From positions 1-11,234 of the forward strand of contig UQUX01000055.1 of NCBI GenBank assembly GCA_900544425.1: a DNA stretch of 11,234 nt, read 5' to 3'. Both the position numbers and the translations under genes were made by a program. This DNA comes from an uncultured Collinsella sp. (GTDB taxonomy: Bacteria > Actinomycetota > Coriobacteriia > Coriobacteriales > Coriobacteriaceae). How positions within the stretch are numbered: the stretch's first letter is position 1; each line of letters begins with the position of its first letter. Positions 1-6,148 of the stretch are shown one piece after another. The notes below the pieces were generated by a model that was not told the DNA's origin, made no database searches, and worked only from the letters and a program-made list of their open reading frames with translations.

Positions 1-927
1 CAGGCAGCCAAGCGCGGCCTCGACGCCGCACTGGGTCGCAAAGATGCGGTCCTGAGCGTCGGGCTGGCCACCGCGCTGCGTGTGGCCGGGGATGGCGACG
101 CGGGTCTCGCGACCAGTCTTGGCTTCGATCTCCTTGGCGATGTCGTAGACAATCGAGGGGCTCGTGCGCTCGGCGAGCTTCTTCTTGTACTCCTTCTTGG
201 ACAGCGCCGCGTCCTCCTTGGAGATAGCGCCCTCGGCGACGGCCACGATGGTAAAGCGGCTGCCGGTCTCCATGCGATGCTCGATGGTCTTGATGACGTT
301 ATCCATGTCGTAGGGGATCTCGGGAATCAAGATGACATCCGCGCCGCCCGCGACGCCGGCGTATAGCGGGATCCAGCCAACCTTGTGGCCCATGATCTCG
401 ATAACGAACACGCGGCCGTGGCTCGAAGCGGTGGTGTGAATGTCGTCGATGCACTTGGTGGCGACGTCGATGGCGCTCGTAAAGCCAAACGTCAGCTCGG
501 TGCCCCAGGTGTCGTTATCGATGGTCTTAGGCAGGGCGATAACGTTGAGGCCCTCTTCGCGCAGACGGTTGGCGGTCTTGGTGGAGCCGTTGCCGCCCAG
601 CATAAACAGGCAGTCGAGCTGCAGCTTATGATAGGTGTGGACCATTGCCGGCACCTTCTCGACGCCGTCGGCCTCGGGAATATCCAGGCGCTTGAACGGC
701 GTACGGCTCGTGCCCAGGATGGTGCCGCCACGGGTAAGGATGCCGCTAAAATCGGCGGGCGTCATGACGCGGAACCGGCTGTAGATAAGGCCCTGGTAGC
801 CGTCCTCAAAACCATAGATCTCAATAGGCTCTTCGCTATTGGTCATAAGCGTTTTGACAATGCCGCGCATGGTGGCGTTGAGCGCCTGGCAGTCGCCGCC
901 ACTGGTAAGAAGACCGATCCTAAGCAT
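1..927 (-). CDS. pfkA: 6-phosphofructokinase (mixed ATP/PPi-type clade), C-terminus cut by the window edge
   Basis: Phosphorylates fructose 6-phosphate to fructose 1,6-bisphosphate, the committing step of glycolysis, in the cytosol. The frame is open from an ATG at 927 to the edge, 309 residues visible. Motifs seen: N-terminal LTSGGDCQALNA (residues 8-18), GGNGSTKTAN (111-120), PKTIDND (133-139) with catalytic Asp137, HGRVFVIEIMGH (170-181), AEG (231-233) and HTQRGGQPD (282-290). With a +10 offset these match E. coli PfkA: Asp103 becomes Asn113, Gly104 is kept as Gly114, and Gly124 becomes Lys134. Gly104 usually marks ATP users and Lys124 PPi users, so the phosphoryl donor is ambiguous. This is the clade TIGRFAM calls PFK_mixed, common in Clostridia and Actinobacteria. 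A GGAAGG ribosome site (935-940, read on minus) sits 7 bases before the start. The upstream minus-strand neighbour is unrelated in function. Family identity is sure; the donor is not. Confidence 0.95.
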   Translation of the reverse strand, partial: MLRIGLLTSGGDCQALNATMRGIVKTLMTNSEEPIEIYGFEDGYQGLIYSRFRVMTPADFSGILTRGGTILGTSRTPFKRLDIPEADGVEKVPAMVHTYHKLQLDCLFMLGGNGSTKTANRLREEGLNVIALPKTIDNDTWGTELTFGFTSAIDVATKCIDDIHTTASSHGRVFVIEIMGHKVGWIPLYAGVAGGADVILIPEIPYDMDNVIKTIEHRMETGSRFTIVAVAEGAISKEDAALSKKEYKKKLAERTSPSIVYDIAKEIEAKTGRETRVAIPGHTQRGGQPDAQDRIFATQCGVEAALGCL

Positions 928-946
928 GATGAATCCTTCCGGGCAA

Positions 947-955
947 GTTATAACA
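947..955 (-). promoter_or_regulatory. Candidate extended -10 box for the phosphofructokinase gene
   Basis: Read on the minus strand this is TG-T-TATAAC, an extended -10 element matching TATAAT at five of six positions. No recognisable -35 lies 16-18 bases upstream; that place is filled by the G-run of the 966-998 hairpin. Transcription would start near 940, leaving only about 13 bases of leader with the ribosome site at its 5' end. That is short, so a promoter further upstream remains possible. Confidence 0.35.
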
Positions 956-965
956 TGCGCATAAG

Positions 966-998
966 TTTACCCCCGCACACTGTTGATACGGGGGTAAA
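966..998 (-). repeat. 10-bp-stem G/C-rich hairpin between the amide hydrolase and phosphofructokinase genes
   Basis: TTTACCCCCG (966-975) and CGGGGGTAAA (989-998) are exact reverse complements around a 13-base loop. On the minus strand the hairpin follows the amide hydrolase stop by about 70 bases and ends just before the candidate -10 of the phosphofructokinase gene. It could be a weak terminator for the upstream gene, since only a poor T-rich tail (CTTAT) follows, or a dyad operator over the -35 position. The remaining bases between 928 and 1067 show no other clear signal. Confidence 0.45.
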
Positions 999-1067
999 AC
1001 GTGTTAGCTCAAGCGTATAGAAATGTAAACAACGTCAGGCGAGCGTAAGGTCGACGAGCCTGGGTCC

Positions 1068-2153
1068 TTACAGTGCGAAGGCGTCGACGTCGCCCCAGTG
1101 GCGGCGCAGCGTGATGGCGGCAGCGGGCTCGGTGTTGTCAAAGACGACCGACCACTGCGTGTTGCTGGTGATGTCTTCCGGATTGGGCTCTTGCGCCGCA
1201 GCGCGTAGGGCCTTCCAAGCGACTGCCTCGTTCTGGGCACCGACATGGGCGTCAAGGACATCGGCGATTGCGACGGCGCGCTCTTTACCATGGCCCAGCT
1301 CGCCATTCTTTTGGTTGGGCAGCACTTCGTCGCCATAGCAGGCATAGAAGTTCGTAACCTGGCGTACAGGAGTCGCTTTGAAAGCGCGGTCCGGATCGTG
1401 CGGATCCCACTCTACTACGCGCGCGTCACCGGCGGCGTCGTTGATAAAGAAGTGGTAATCGCGTCCTGCCATGGCGTGCATGTCGTAGGCAGAAAGCAGG
1501 TCTACGGCCTCCTGCGTGGTGGCGGCACGGTCGAGCACCAGACGGATGGCGAGCGAGGTATTGATGACAGGGCGCTGCGTGTCCTGGTCACAGGGTTTGG
1601 AATCCAGGGTGAGTACGGCAATGGACACACCACATTCGTTGATGCCGTCGAGCTGGGCAAACGGGCCCATGAGTGCGGCGGCGCGTCCGGCGACGGAGTC
1701 AAGCGGAGTGTTATCGCCCAGGTTGTTAAGGGCGGTAAACCCGATGGAGGCATAGCCGCCGCGTGGGTGATTGCGCACCAGCAGCGCCGAGGTGTCGTCC
1801 GTAAAGTCGTAATTGCGACCGGTGCGCACGCGGCCTTCGGCATCTACGGCGACAAAAGCGCTGCAGGCAAACTGGGGCGCCTGGACATGTGCTGGCACGC
1901 CGGGCAACACCTGTGCCACCACAGCATCGATGTAGGCCTGGTCGTCGCGCACATCGGCGGCGATGATGCAGTCGAGGTCGTAGTCGTAGGCGATGTCGAT
2001 CGCGTACAGGTCATAGCCATCCGCATAGTCAGTCAAGCGTTTGAGCGACGCGGCGGACTTGATTTGTTTGTGATAAACGATACCGGCGGCAATGGCGATG
2101 CCGACGGCGGTTCCTGCAACACCGCAGGCGATGGCAATGTTACGTGGCTTCAT
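1068..2153 (-). CDS. Choloylglycine hydrolase / acid-ceramidase-like Ntn amide hydrolase, N-terminally membrane-anchored
   Basis: Predicted linear-amide C-N hydrolase of 361 residues. Residues 6-26 form one hydrophobic alanine/glycine-rich segment, a signal anchor or uncleaved signal peptide, followed by a basic, polar stretch. The catalytic block starts at Cys97 (PQFACSAFVAVD) and continues with TGRNYDF (111-117). Arg113 and Asp116 sit 16 and 19 residues after the Cys, the same spacing as Cys2, Arg18 and Asp21 in bile salt hydrolases. Further family landmarks are DGINECGVSIAVL (169-181), FINDAAGDARVVEW (236-249), VTNF (266-269), GKERAVAI (289-296) and WSVVFD (334-339). In this superfamily the Cys must become N-terminal to act, so a propeptide of about 96 residues is presumably removed, as in acid ceramidase and NAAA. 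The substrate could be bile salts, N-acylethanolamines, N-acyl amino acids or penicillin V; the sequence does not decide. A ribosome site (AGAGGAG) lies about 6 bases before the ATG at 2153. The gene is divergent from the aminopeptidase. Confidence 0.85.
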   Translation of the reverse strand: MKPRNIAIACGVAGTAVGIAIAAGIVYHKQIKSAASLKRLTDYADGYDLYAIDIAYDYDLDCIIAADVRDDQAYIDAVVAQVLPGVPAHVQAPQFACSAFVAVDAEGRVRTGRNYDFTDDTSALLVRNHPRGGYASIGFTALNNLGDNTPLDSVAGRAAALMGPFAQLDGINECGVSIAVLTLDSKPCDQDTQRPVINTSLAIRLVLDRAATTQEAVDLLSAYDMHAMAGRDYHFFINDAAGDARVVEWDPHDPDRAFKATPVRQVTNFYACYGDEVLPNQKNGELGHGKERAVAIADVLDAHVGAQNEAVAWKALRAAAQEPNPEDITSNTQWSVVFDNTEPAAAITLRRHWGDVDAFAL

Positions 2154-2314
2154 GACGGCTCCTCTCGTCCTGTTAGCGTAATTGTCGCAAAAGGTGCACG
2201 GGCATGATGGCTCAACTTGGCGAGCGGCGTGGGATTAAACATGGAATGAAAGGCGCGGCGCTGGCGCGGCGGGGTATGCTGGAGGGGACCATCAACCCAG
2301 CGAAAGGGGAGAGC
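2154..2314. other. Divergent intergenic region (161 bp) between amide hydrolase and M18 aminopeptidase
   Basis: Both neighbouring genes must be transcribed outward from here. I find the two ribosome sites (AGAGGAG read on minus just right of 2153; AAGGGGAG at 2304-2311 on plus). The only promoter-like string is a lone TATGCT near 2275 on the plus strand, without a -35. No palindromic operator stands out. Confidence 0.4.
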
Positions 2315-3700
2315 ATGACGGATCAGGAAACGCCCGAGCGCGTGCACGTGACTGCCGATGATATCGAGGCCGCCAACGACCTTATCGACTTTATCGAGGC
2401 ATGCCCCAGCATGTTCCACACGGCGGCGACCATTATGGCCGAGCTCGACGAGGCGGGCTTTACCTACCTGCCCGAGAACGCGGCGTGGGACATCGAGCCG
2501 GGCGGGCGTTATTACACGCAGCGCAACACCTCGAGCGTTGTTGCCTTTAAGGTGGGCGAGGACCTGGCCGCGACGTGGGGCGAGGACGGCGTTGCCGGCG
2601 ACTATCATTTTCAGCTCGCGGCGTCGCACAGCGATTCGCCGACGTTTAAGGTCAAGGCCGTGCCCGAGCTCGACGGCGCGGGCGAGACGCTGCGCCTGAA
2701 CATCGAGGCCTACGGCGGCATGATCGACTACACCTGGTTCGACCGCCCGCTGGCGCTCGCGGGCCGCGTGCTGGTGCGTGAGGGCGACCGCATCGAGAGT
2801 CGCTTGCTCGCCACCGAGCGCGAAGTCGCCATCATCCCGAGCCTTGCCATCCATATGAACCGTGGCGTTAACGAGAGCTTTGCTCCCAACCGAGCCGTTG
2901 ACCTGTGCCCGCTCATCAGCGCCGGTGAACTCAAGCAGGGAGATTTTGACGCTCTGATTGCCGATGAGCTGGACGTTGAGCCCGAGCAGATTTTGGGCCG
3001 CGATCTGTTCCTGGTCAATCGTCAGGATGCGCGCATTTGGGGTTGGGCCGACGAGTTTATCTCGACGCCCAAGCTCGACGACCTGGCCTGCGCCTACACC
3101 TCGCTGCAGGCATTTTTGGGTGCCGAGAACGCGCACGACGTTTCGGTCTTTTGCTGCTTTGATAACGAGGAGGTGGGCTCCGAGACCAAGCAGGGCGCCA
3201 TGTCGACGTTCTTGGCCGACGCGCTGCGCCGCATCAACGGATCGCTGGGCTTTGACGACGAGTCGTACCATCGCGCACTTGCCGCCTCGATGCTTGTGAG
3301 CTGCGACAACGCGCATGCCGTGCACCCCAACCACGCCGAGAAGTGCGATGCGCGCAACCAGGTTGTGCTCAACGGCGGCATCGTCATCAAGGAAGCCGCC
3401 AACCAGCACTACTGCACCGATGCCTTTAGCCGCGCGGTGTTCCAGGCTATTTGCGATGACGCCGACGTGCCCACGCAGGCCTTCGCCAACAAGAGCGATA
3501 TGGCCGGCGGCTCCACGCTTGGCAATCTGTCCAATATGCAGGCGAGTATGCATGCCGTAGACGTGGGCCTGCCGCAGCTTGCCATGCACTCGAGCTACGA
3601 GACCGGCGGCGTGCGCGACGTGATGTACGCCATCCGTGCCCTCACCGCCTTCTACGAGCGCAACCTAACCATCAACGGCGCCGAAAGCGTGGAGTTGTAG
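2315..3700 (+). CDS. M18 family aminopeptidase (aspartyl/leucyl-type zinc peptidase)
   Basis: Cytosolic, co-catalytic two-zinc aminopeptidase that removes N-terminal residues from peptides; M18 enzymes usually prefer Asp/Glu or Leu and form tetrahedral dodecamers. The 461-residue length fits the family. Likely metal ligands: His105 in AASHSDSPTFKVK, Asp255 or Asp256 in PKLDDLACAYT, Glu285/Glu286 in CFDNEEVGSETKQGA, Asp331 in SCDNAHAVHPN, and His425 in MHSSYETGGVRD. SDMAGGSTLGNLSN (394-407) matches the conserved late M18 motif. The frame is open back to an ATG at 2204, but I chose 2315: it follows AAGGGGAG at 2304-2311, and the 37 extra residues are low-complexity and unlike family N-termini. 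The TAG stop ends 2 bases before the RpiR gene, so the two are probably co-transcribed and translationally coupled. Family is certain; substrate specificity is not readable from sequence. Confidence 0.95.
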   Translation: MTDQETPERVHVTADDIEAANDLIDFIEACPSMFHTAATIMAELDEAGFTYLPENAAWDIEPGGRYYTQRNTSSVVAFKVGEDLAATWGEDGVAGDYHFQLAASHSDSPTFKVKAVPELDGAGETLRLNIEAYGGMIDYTWFDRPLALAGRVLVREGDRIESRLLATEREVAIIPSLAIHMNRGVNESFAPNRAVDLCPLISAGELKQGDFDALIADELDVEPEQILGRDLFLVNRQDARIWGWADEFISTPKLDDLACAYTSLQAFLGAENAHDVSVFCCFDNEEVGSETKQGAMSTFLADALRRINGSLGFDDESYHRALAASMLVSCDNAHAVHPNHAEKCDARNQVVLNGGIVIKEAANQHYCTDAFSRAVFQAICDDADVPTQAFANKSDMAGGSTLGNLSNMQASMHAVDVGLPQLAMHSSYETGGVRDVMYAIRALTAFYERNLTINGAESVEL

Positions 3701-3702
3701 CC

Positions 3703-4554
3703 ATGGGCACCGAGGTCGACGAATCGGTTCGCGCTCCGGAGGACAGCCGTCCGTCTATCAGGCATTTCAGTCTTATGAATTCACTGCTCGCGGTGGTCAA
3801 TCGAAGCCCCCACGACTCTATGGACAGTACACTCGCCCGCTATTTTCTGGAGCGGTTCGACCGACTCGCCGACCTCAACGTCTATGACGTAGCCGAGGAG
3901 TGCTATACATCGCGTTCGGGGATTCGGCGTTTCTGCCAATCGATTGGTTTGGATAACTTCTCGGACCTTAAATCCTATTCGTGGGAATGGTCGCGTCACC
4001 GCCGACTATTCTCACGCTATACCGACCATGAGAACTACCGGGACTACCTCGTTGCGGCGCTCGCCGAGATGGACCGTACGATCAACGAGGCTGTTTCCGA
4101 GGAGACGCTCGATCGCCTAGCGCGGCTGTTGCATCGGTCCAAGCGCATCGTGATCCTCACATCGGACTTTTCGAGCGGCGCAGTGAGACAGTTTCAACAG
4201 TCGATGCTCTACCTGCACAAAGTAATCGATATCGTCACCGATTCGACGGGCGATATCACTCAACTCGAAGCGTTGGCCGGCGACGACGTCCTCGTCGTTA
4301 TCTCGGAGCACGGAAATTACGCACGTGCTGTTCGCACTGCTCTCGCAGATTCACCGGTCGTGAGCGTGCTCGTCACTGTCGATGCCAATGGCGAGATCAT
4401 GGCGAACTTTGCATATGCCGTTCGCCTCTCTCCGGCGCCGGCAACGGAGGGGCGCACCGTGTTCGCGCAGTACGGGATTACCTATCTCTTCGATCTTCTC
4501 TACAACCGATACTTTGTTCTCTATGGCGGTTCCGGGCTCGCTCGGTTCGCCTAG
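3703..4554 (+). CDS. RpiR/MurR-family transcriptional regulator (HTH + SIS)
   Basis: DNA-binding regulator of 283 residues that probably controls the downstream beta-glucoside PTS genes. Residues 58-82 (VYDVAEECYTSRSGIRRFCQ within them) form the RpiR-type helix-turn-helix. Residues about 140-245 form a SIS sugar-phosphate domain: first strand and glycine loop at RIVILTSDFSSGAVRQF (148-164), second at VLVVISEHGNYARAV (196-210). In most SIS regulators the second loop reads S-x-S-G-x-T; here it is SEHGN, as in a divergent RpiR branch whose loop ends G-N. The ligand may therefore differ from the usual sugar phosphates. Start at 3703 is supported by GGAG at 3692-3695 inside the end of the aminopeptidase gene; Met25 and Met40 are alternative starts with poorer support. 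The role as regulator of the PTS unit is inferred from position. Confidence 0.9.
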   Translation: MGTEVDESVRAPEDSRPSIRHFSLMNSLLAVVNRSPHDSMDSTLARYFLERFDRLADLNVYDVAEECYTSRSGIRRFCQSIGLDNFSDLKSYSWEWSRHRRLFSRYTDHENYRDYLVAALAEMDRTINEAVSEETLDRLARLLHRSKRIVILTSDFSSGAVRQFQQSMLYLHKVIDIVTDSTGDITQLEALAGDDVLVVISEHGNYARAVRTALADSPVVSVLVTVDANGEIMANFAYAVRLSPAPATEGRTVFAQYGITYLFDLLYNRYFVLYGGSGLARFA

Positions 4555-4565
4555 GGTCCAAATCC

Positions 4566-4590
4566 CGAACCCCGTGCCGAGAGGGGTTCG
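4566..4590. promoter_or_regulatory. Perfect 8-bp palindrome, candidate RpiR operator
   Basis: CGAACCCC (4566-4573) and GGGGTTCG (4583-4590) are exact reverse complements separated by 9 bases. The site lies 11 bases after the regulator's stop and immediately left of a TATGAT box, covering where a -35 would be. A dyad with half-sites about 1.7 helical turns apart (centre to centre) is typical of dimeric or tetrameric regulators such as RpiR proteins. No T-run follows, so it is unlikely to be a terminator. Binding by the neighbouring regulator is inference. Confidence 0.5.
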
Positions 4591-4593
4591 TTA

Positions 4594-4599
4594 TATGAT
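4594..4599 (+). promoter_or_regulatory. Candidate -10 box for the PTS-glucosidase genes
   Basis: TATGAT differs from TATAAT at one position. The hexamer 17 bases upstream (4571-4576) is not -35-like and falls in the palindrome, which fits a promoter needing or blocked by a regulator. Transcription would start near 4606, giving a leader of about 50 bases before the ATG at 4659. Confidence 0.45.
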
Positions 4600-4658
4600 G
4601 CAGCCATCAGCAAGCGCGCGCTGAGATGTACTACATCAACGGTGAAGGGATAGGCCTC

Positions 4659-6062
4659 ATGGCAGCCAAGAAAGACTATGCAGCGATGTGCTCGGCCATC
4701 GTGTCCGCATGCGGTGGCGAGCAAAATATTGCCAACGTCGCGCACTGCATGACCCGCTTGCGACTTCAGCTTAAAGATGCCAGCACGTTTGACGAGGGCG
4801 CGGCAAAGGCGGTTTCCGGCGTGATCGGGCTCGTCGTCCAGAACGGTGAATATCAGTTTGTGATCGGGCAGGACGTGCCGAGTCTTTACGAGGAGTTTCT
4901 CAAGATCGAGGGCATTGCGGCGGGCGGCTCGGTTGACGATCCGCAGGCGGCAAAGGTCGACCACAAGGATCACGGAAGTGTCGTCAACGCTATCCTCTCA
5001 TTCCTTGGCGGAACGTTTTCCCCGGTCATCCCGGTCATCGTCGCCGGTGGTCTGACGGGCGCTGTACTCACGCTTCTCGTTAACTTCTGCGGCGTTTCGA
5101 GCGATTCGGGCACGTATCAGTTCTTTTCCTGCATCAACCAGGCGACATTCTATTTCCTGCCGGTCTTTATCGGCTTTTCCGCCGCCCAGCGTCTCAAGTC
5201 CAACGGTTATCTCGGCGCCTTCCTGGGCGCGGTGTTGCTCTTCTACACCATTGGTCAGGGCAATGATACCGTCTATGACTTCTTTGGTCTCGCCGTTCCC
5301 GCGGTGAGTTACAACTCCACGGTCTTCCCCGTCATCTTGGGCGTGCTGCTCATGACCGTGGCTTACCGCTGGTTCCAGAGGGTTCTGCCCGAGGTTTTGC
5401 GCACGGTCTTCGTCCCACTGCTCACCATGTTAGTGACCGTGCCCGTTACGTTGCTCGTCCTTGGTCCCATTGGCTACACTGCGGGCACTGTGCTTGCTGA
5501 CGTGCTCATCAACGTCTATCGCGCTTGCCCTGCTGTAGCTGTCGCGTTCGTGGGTTGCTTCACCCCGTTCCTCGTCTTCTTTGGTATGAATAATGCGCTC
5601 TACCCGCTGCAGTTCATCCTTATGGCCGAGGTCGGTTCCGACCCGCTCATCTGTGCCGGCATGACCGCTGCCAACCTTGCCGTCGCCGGTGCGTGCCTTG
5701 CCGCCGCAGCCGTCGAGACCAAGGTGGAGGAGCGTTCCGTCGCGGTGGGCGCCGGCGTCACGGCTATGTGCTCTATTACCGAGCCGGGTGTGTACGGCGT
5801 GCTGTTCACCAAGCGCTTCCCGCTCGTGGGCGCCATGATCGGTGGCTGCATTGGCGGCATTATCGCCGGCATCACCGGCATGACGCAATACGTCATCACG
5901 GCGTGCAGCTTCATTGCTTTCCCGGCGTATATCGGTGCGGACGGTTCTCTCACGAATCTTGCGCTTGCACTCACGGTCATGGCCGTGTCTCTTGCCTGCG
6001 CCTTTGTGTCGACGTTTGTGCTCGGTAAGCGCGCCGCCATCAAGGAGCAGACCGCGGAATAA
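4659..6062 (+). CDS. PTS beta-glucoside-type transporter, EIIBC
   Basis: Inner-membrane sugar permease that imports and phosphorylates a glucoside using phosphate from EIIA. It has 467 residues. The EIIB domain (about 1-85) carries the phosphorylated cysteine Cys30 in HCMTRLRLQLKD, inside the GGEQNIANVAHC motif typical of the glucose/beta-glucoside superfamily. EIIC (about 105-458) has roughly ten hydrophobic segments and the signature CSITEPGVYG (371-380). E. coli BglF continues into an EIIA domain; this protein stops at KRAAIKEQTAE, so EIIA must come from another gene. An in-frame ATG at 4626 has no ribosome site; ATG 4659 has GAAGGGA 8 bases before it, so I start there. The next gene is a GH1 6-phospho-beta-glucosidase, which makes a beta-glucoside (cellobiose, arbutin, salicin or similar) the likely substrate. 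Confidence 0.93.
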   Translation: MAAKKDYAAMCSAIVSACGGEQNIANVAHCMTRLRLQLKDASTFDEGAAKAVSGVIGLVVQNGEYQFVIGQDVPSLYEEFLKIEGIAAGGSVDDPQAAKVDHKDHGSVVNAILSFLGGTFSPVIPVIVAGGLTGAVLTLLVNFCGVSSDSGTYQFFSCINQATFYFLPVFIGFSAAQRLKSNGYLGAFLGAVLLFYTIGQGNDTVYDFFGLAVPAVSYNSTVFPVILGVLLMTVAYRWFQRVLPEVLRTVFVPLLTMLVTVPVTLLVLGPIGYTAGTVLADVLINVYRACPAVAVAFVGCFTPFLVFFGMNNALYPLQFILMAEVGSDPLICAGMTAANLAVAGACLAAAAVETKVEERSVAVGAGVTAMCSITEPGVYGVLFTKRFPLVGAMIGGCIGGIIAGITGMTQYVITACSFIAFPAYIGADGSLTNLALALTVMAVSLACAFVSTFVLGKRAAIKEQTAE

Positions 6063-6088
6063 CGGGGCTAACTTCTGTCAAGTCACCT

Positions 6089-6127
6089 GAGCCGGGCGCC
6101 TTTTCTTGGCGTCCGCCGCTCGGGCTC
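6089..6127 (+). other. Intercistronic hairpin between PTS and glucosidase genes
   Basis: GGGCGCC (6094-6100) pairs with GGCGTCC (6108-6114), seven pairs including one G-U, around loop TTTTCTT. An outer GAGCC/GGCTC stem (6089-6093 with 6123-6127) encloses it. No T-run follows, so it is not a standard terminator. It sits 9 bases before the glucosidase ribosome site's upstream edge and could tune mRNA stability or relative expression of the two genes. Confidence 0.4.
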
Positions 6128-6148
6128 CGTCGATTATTGGAGACAACC

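Noticed and set aside
385..1020. 211-residue plus-strand open frame opposite the phosphofructokinase
   Set aside because: Shadow; it runs through the pfk promoter region and has no motif.
1021..1067. Short CAGGC/GCCTG pairing just after the amide hydrolase stop as a terminator
   Set aside because: Only five pairs with a large interior and no clean T-run.
1245..2207. 320-residue plus-strand open frame opposite the amide hydrolase
   Set aside because: Antisense shadow in a GC-rich gene; it lacks recognisable motifs and a ribosome site, while the minus frame has a full set of Ntn-hydrolase residues.
2150..3589. 479-residue minus-strand open frame opposite the M18 aminopeptidase
   Set aside because: Shadow of the peptidase gene; composition is Arg/His/Gly-rich without domain motifs.
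5430..6043. Two minus-strand open frames inside the PTS gene
   Set aside because: Shadows of the EIIC membrane segments; no ribosome sites or motifs.
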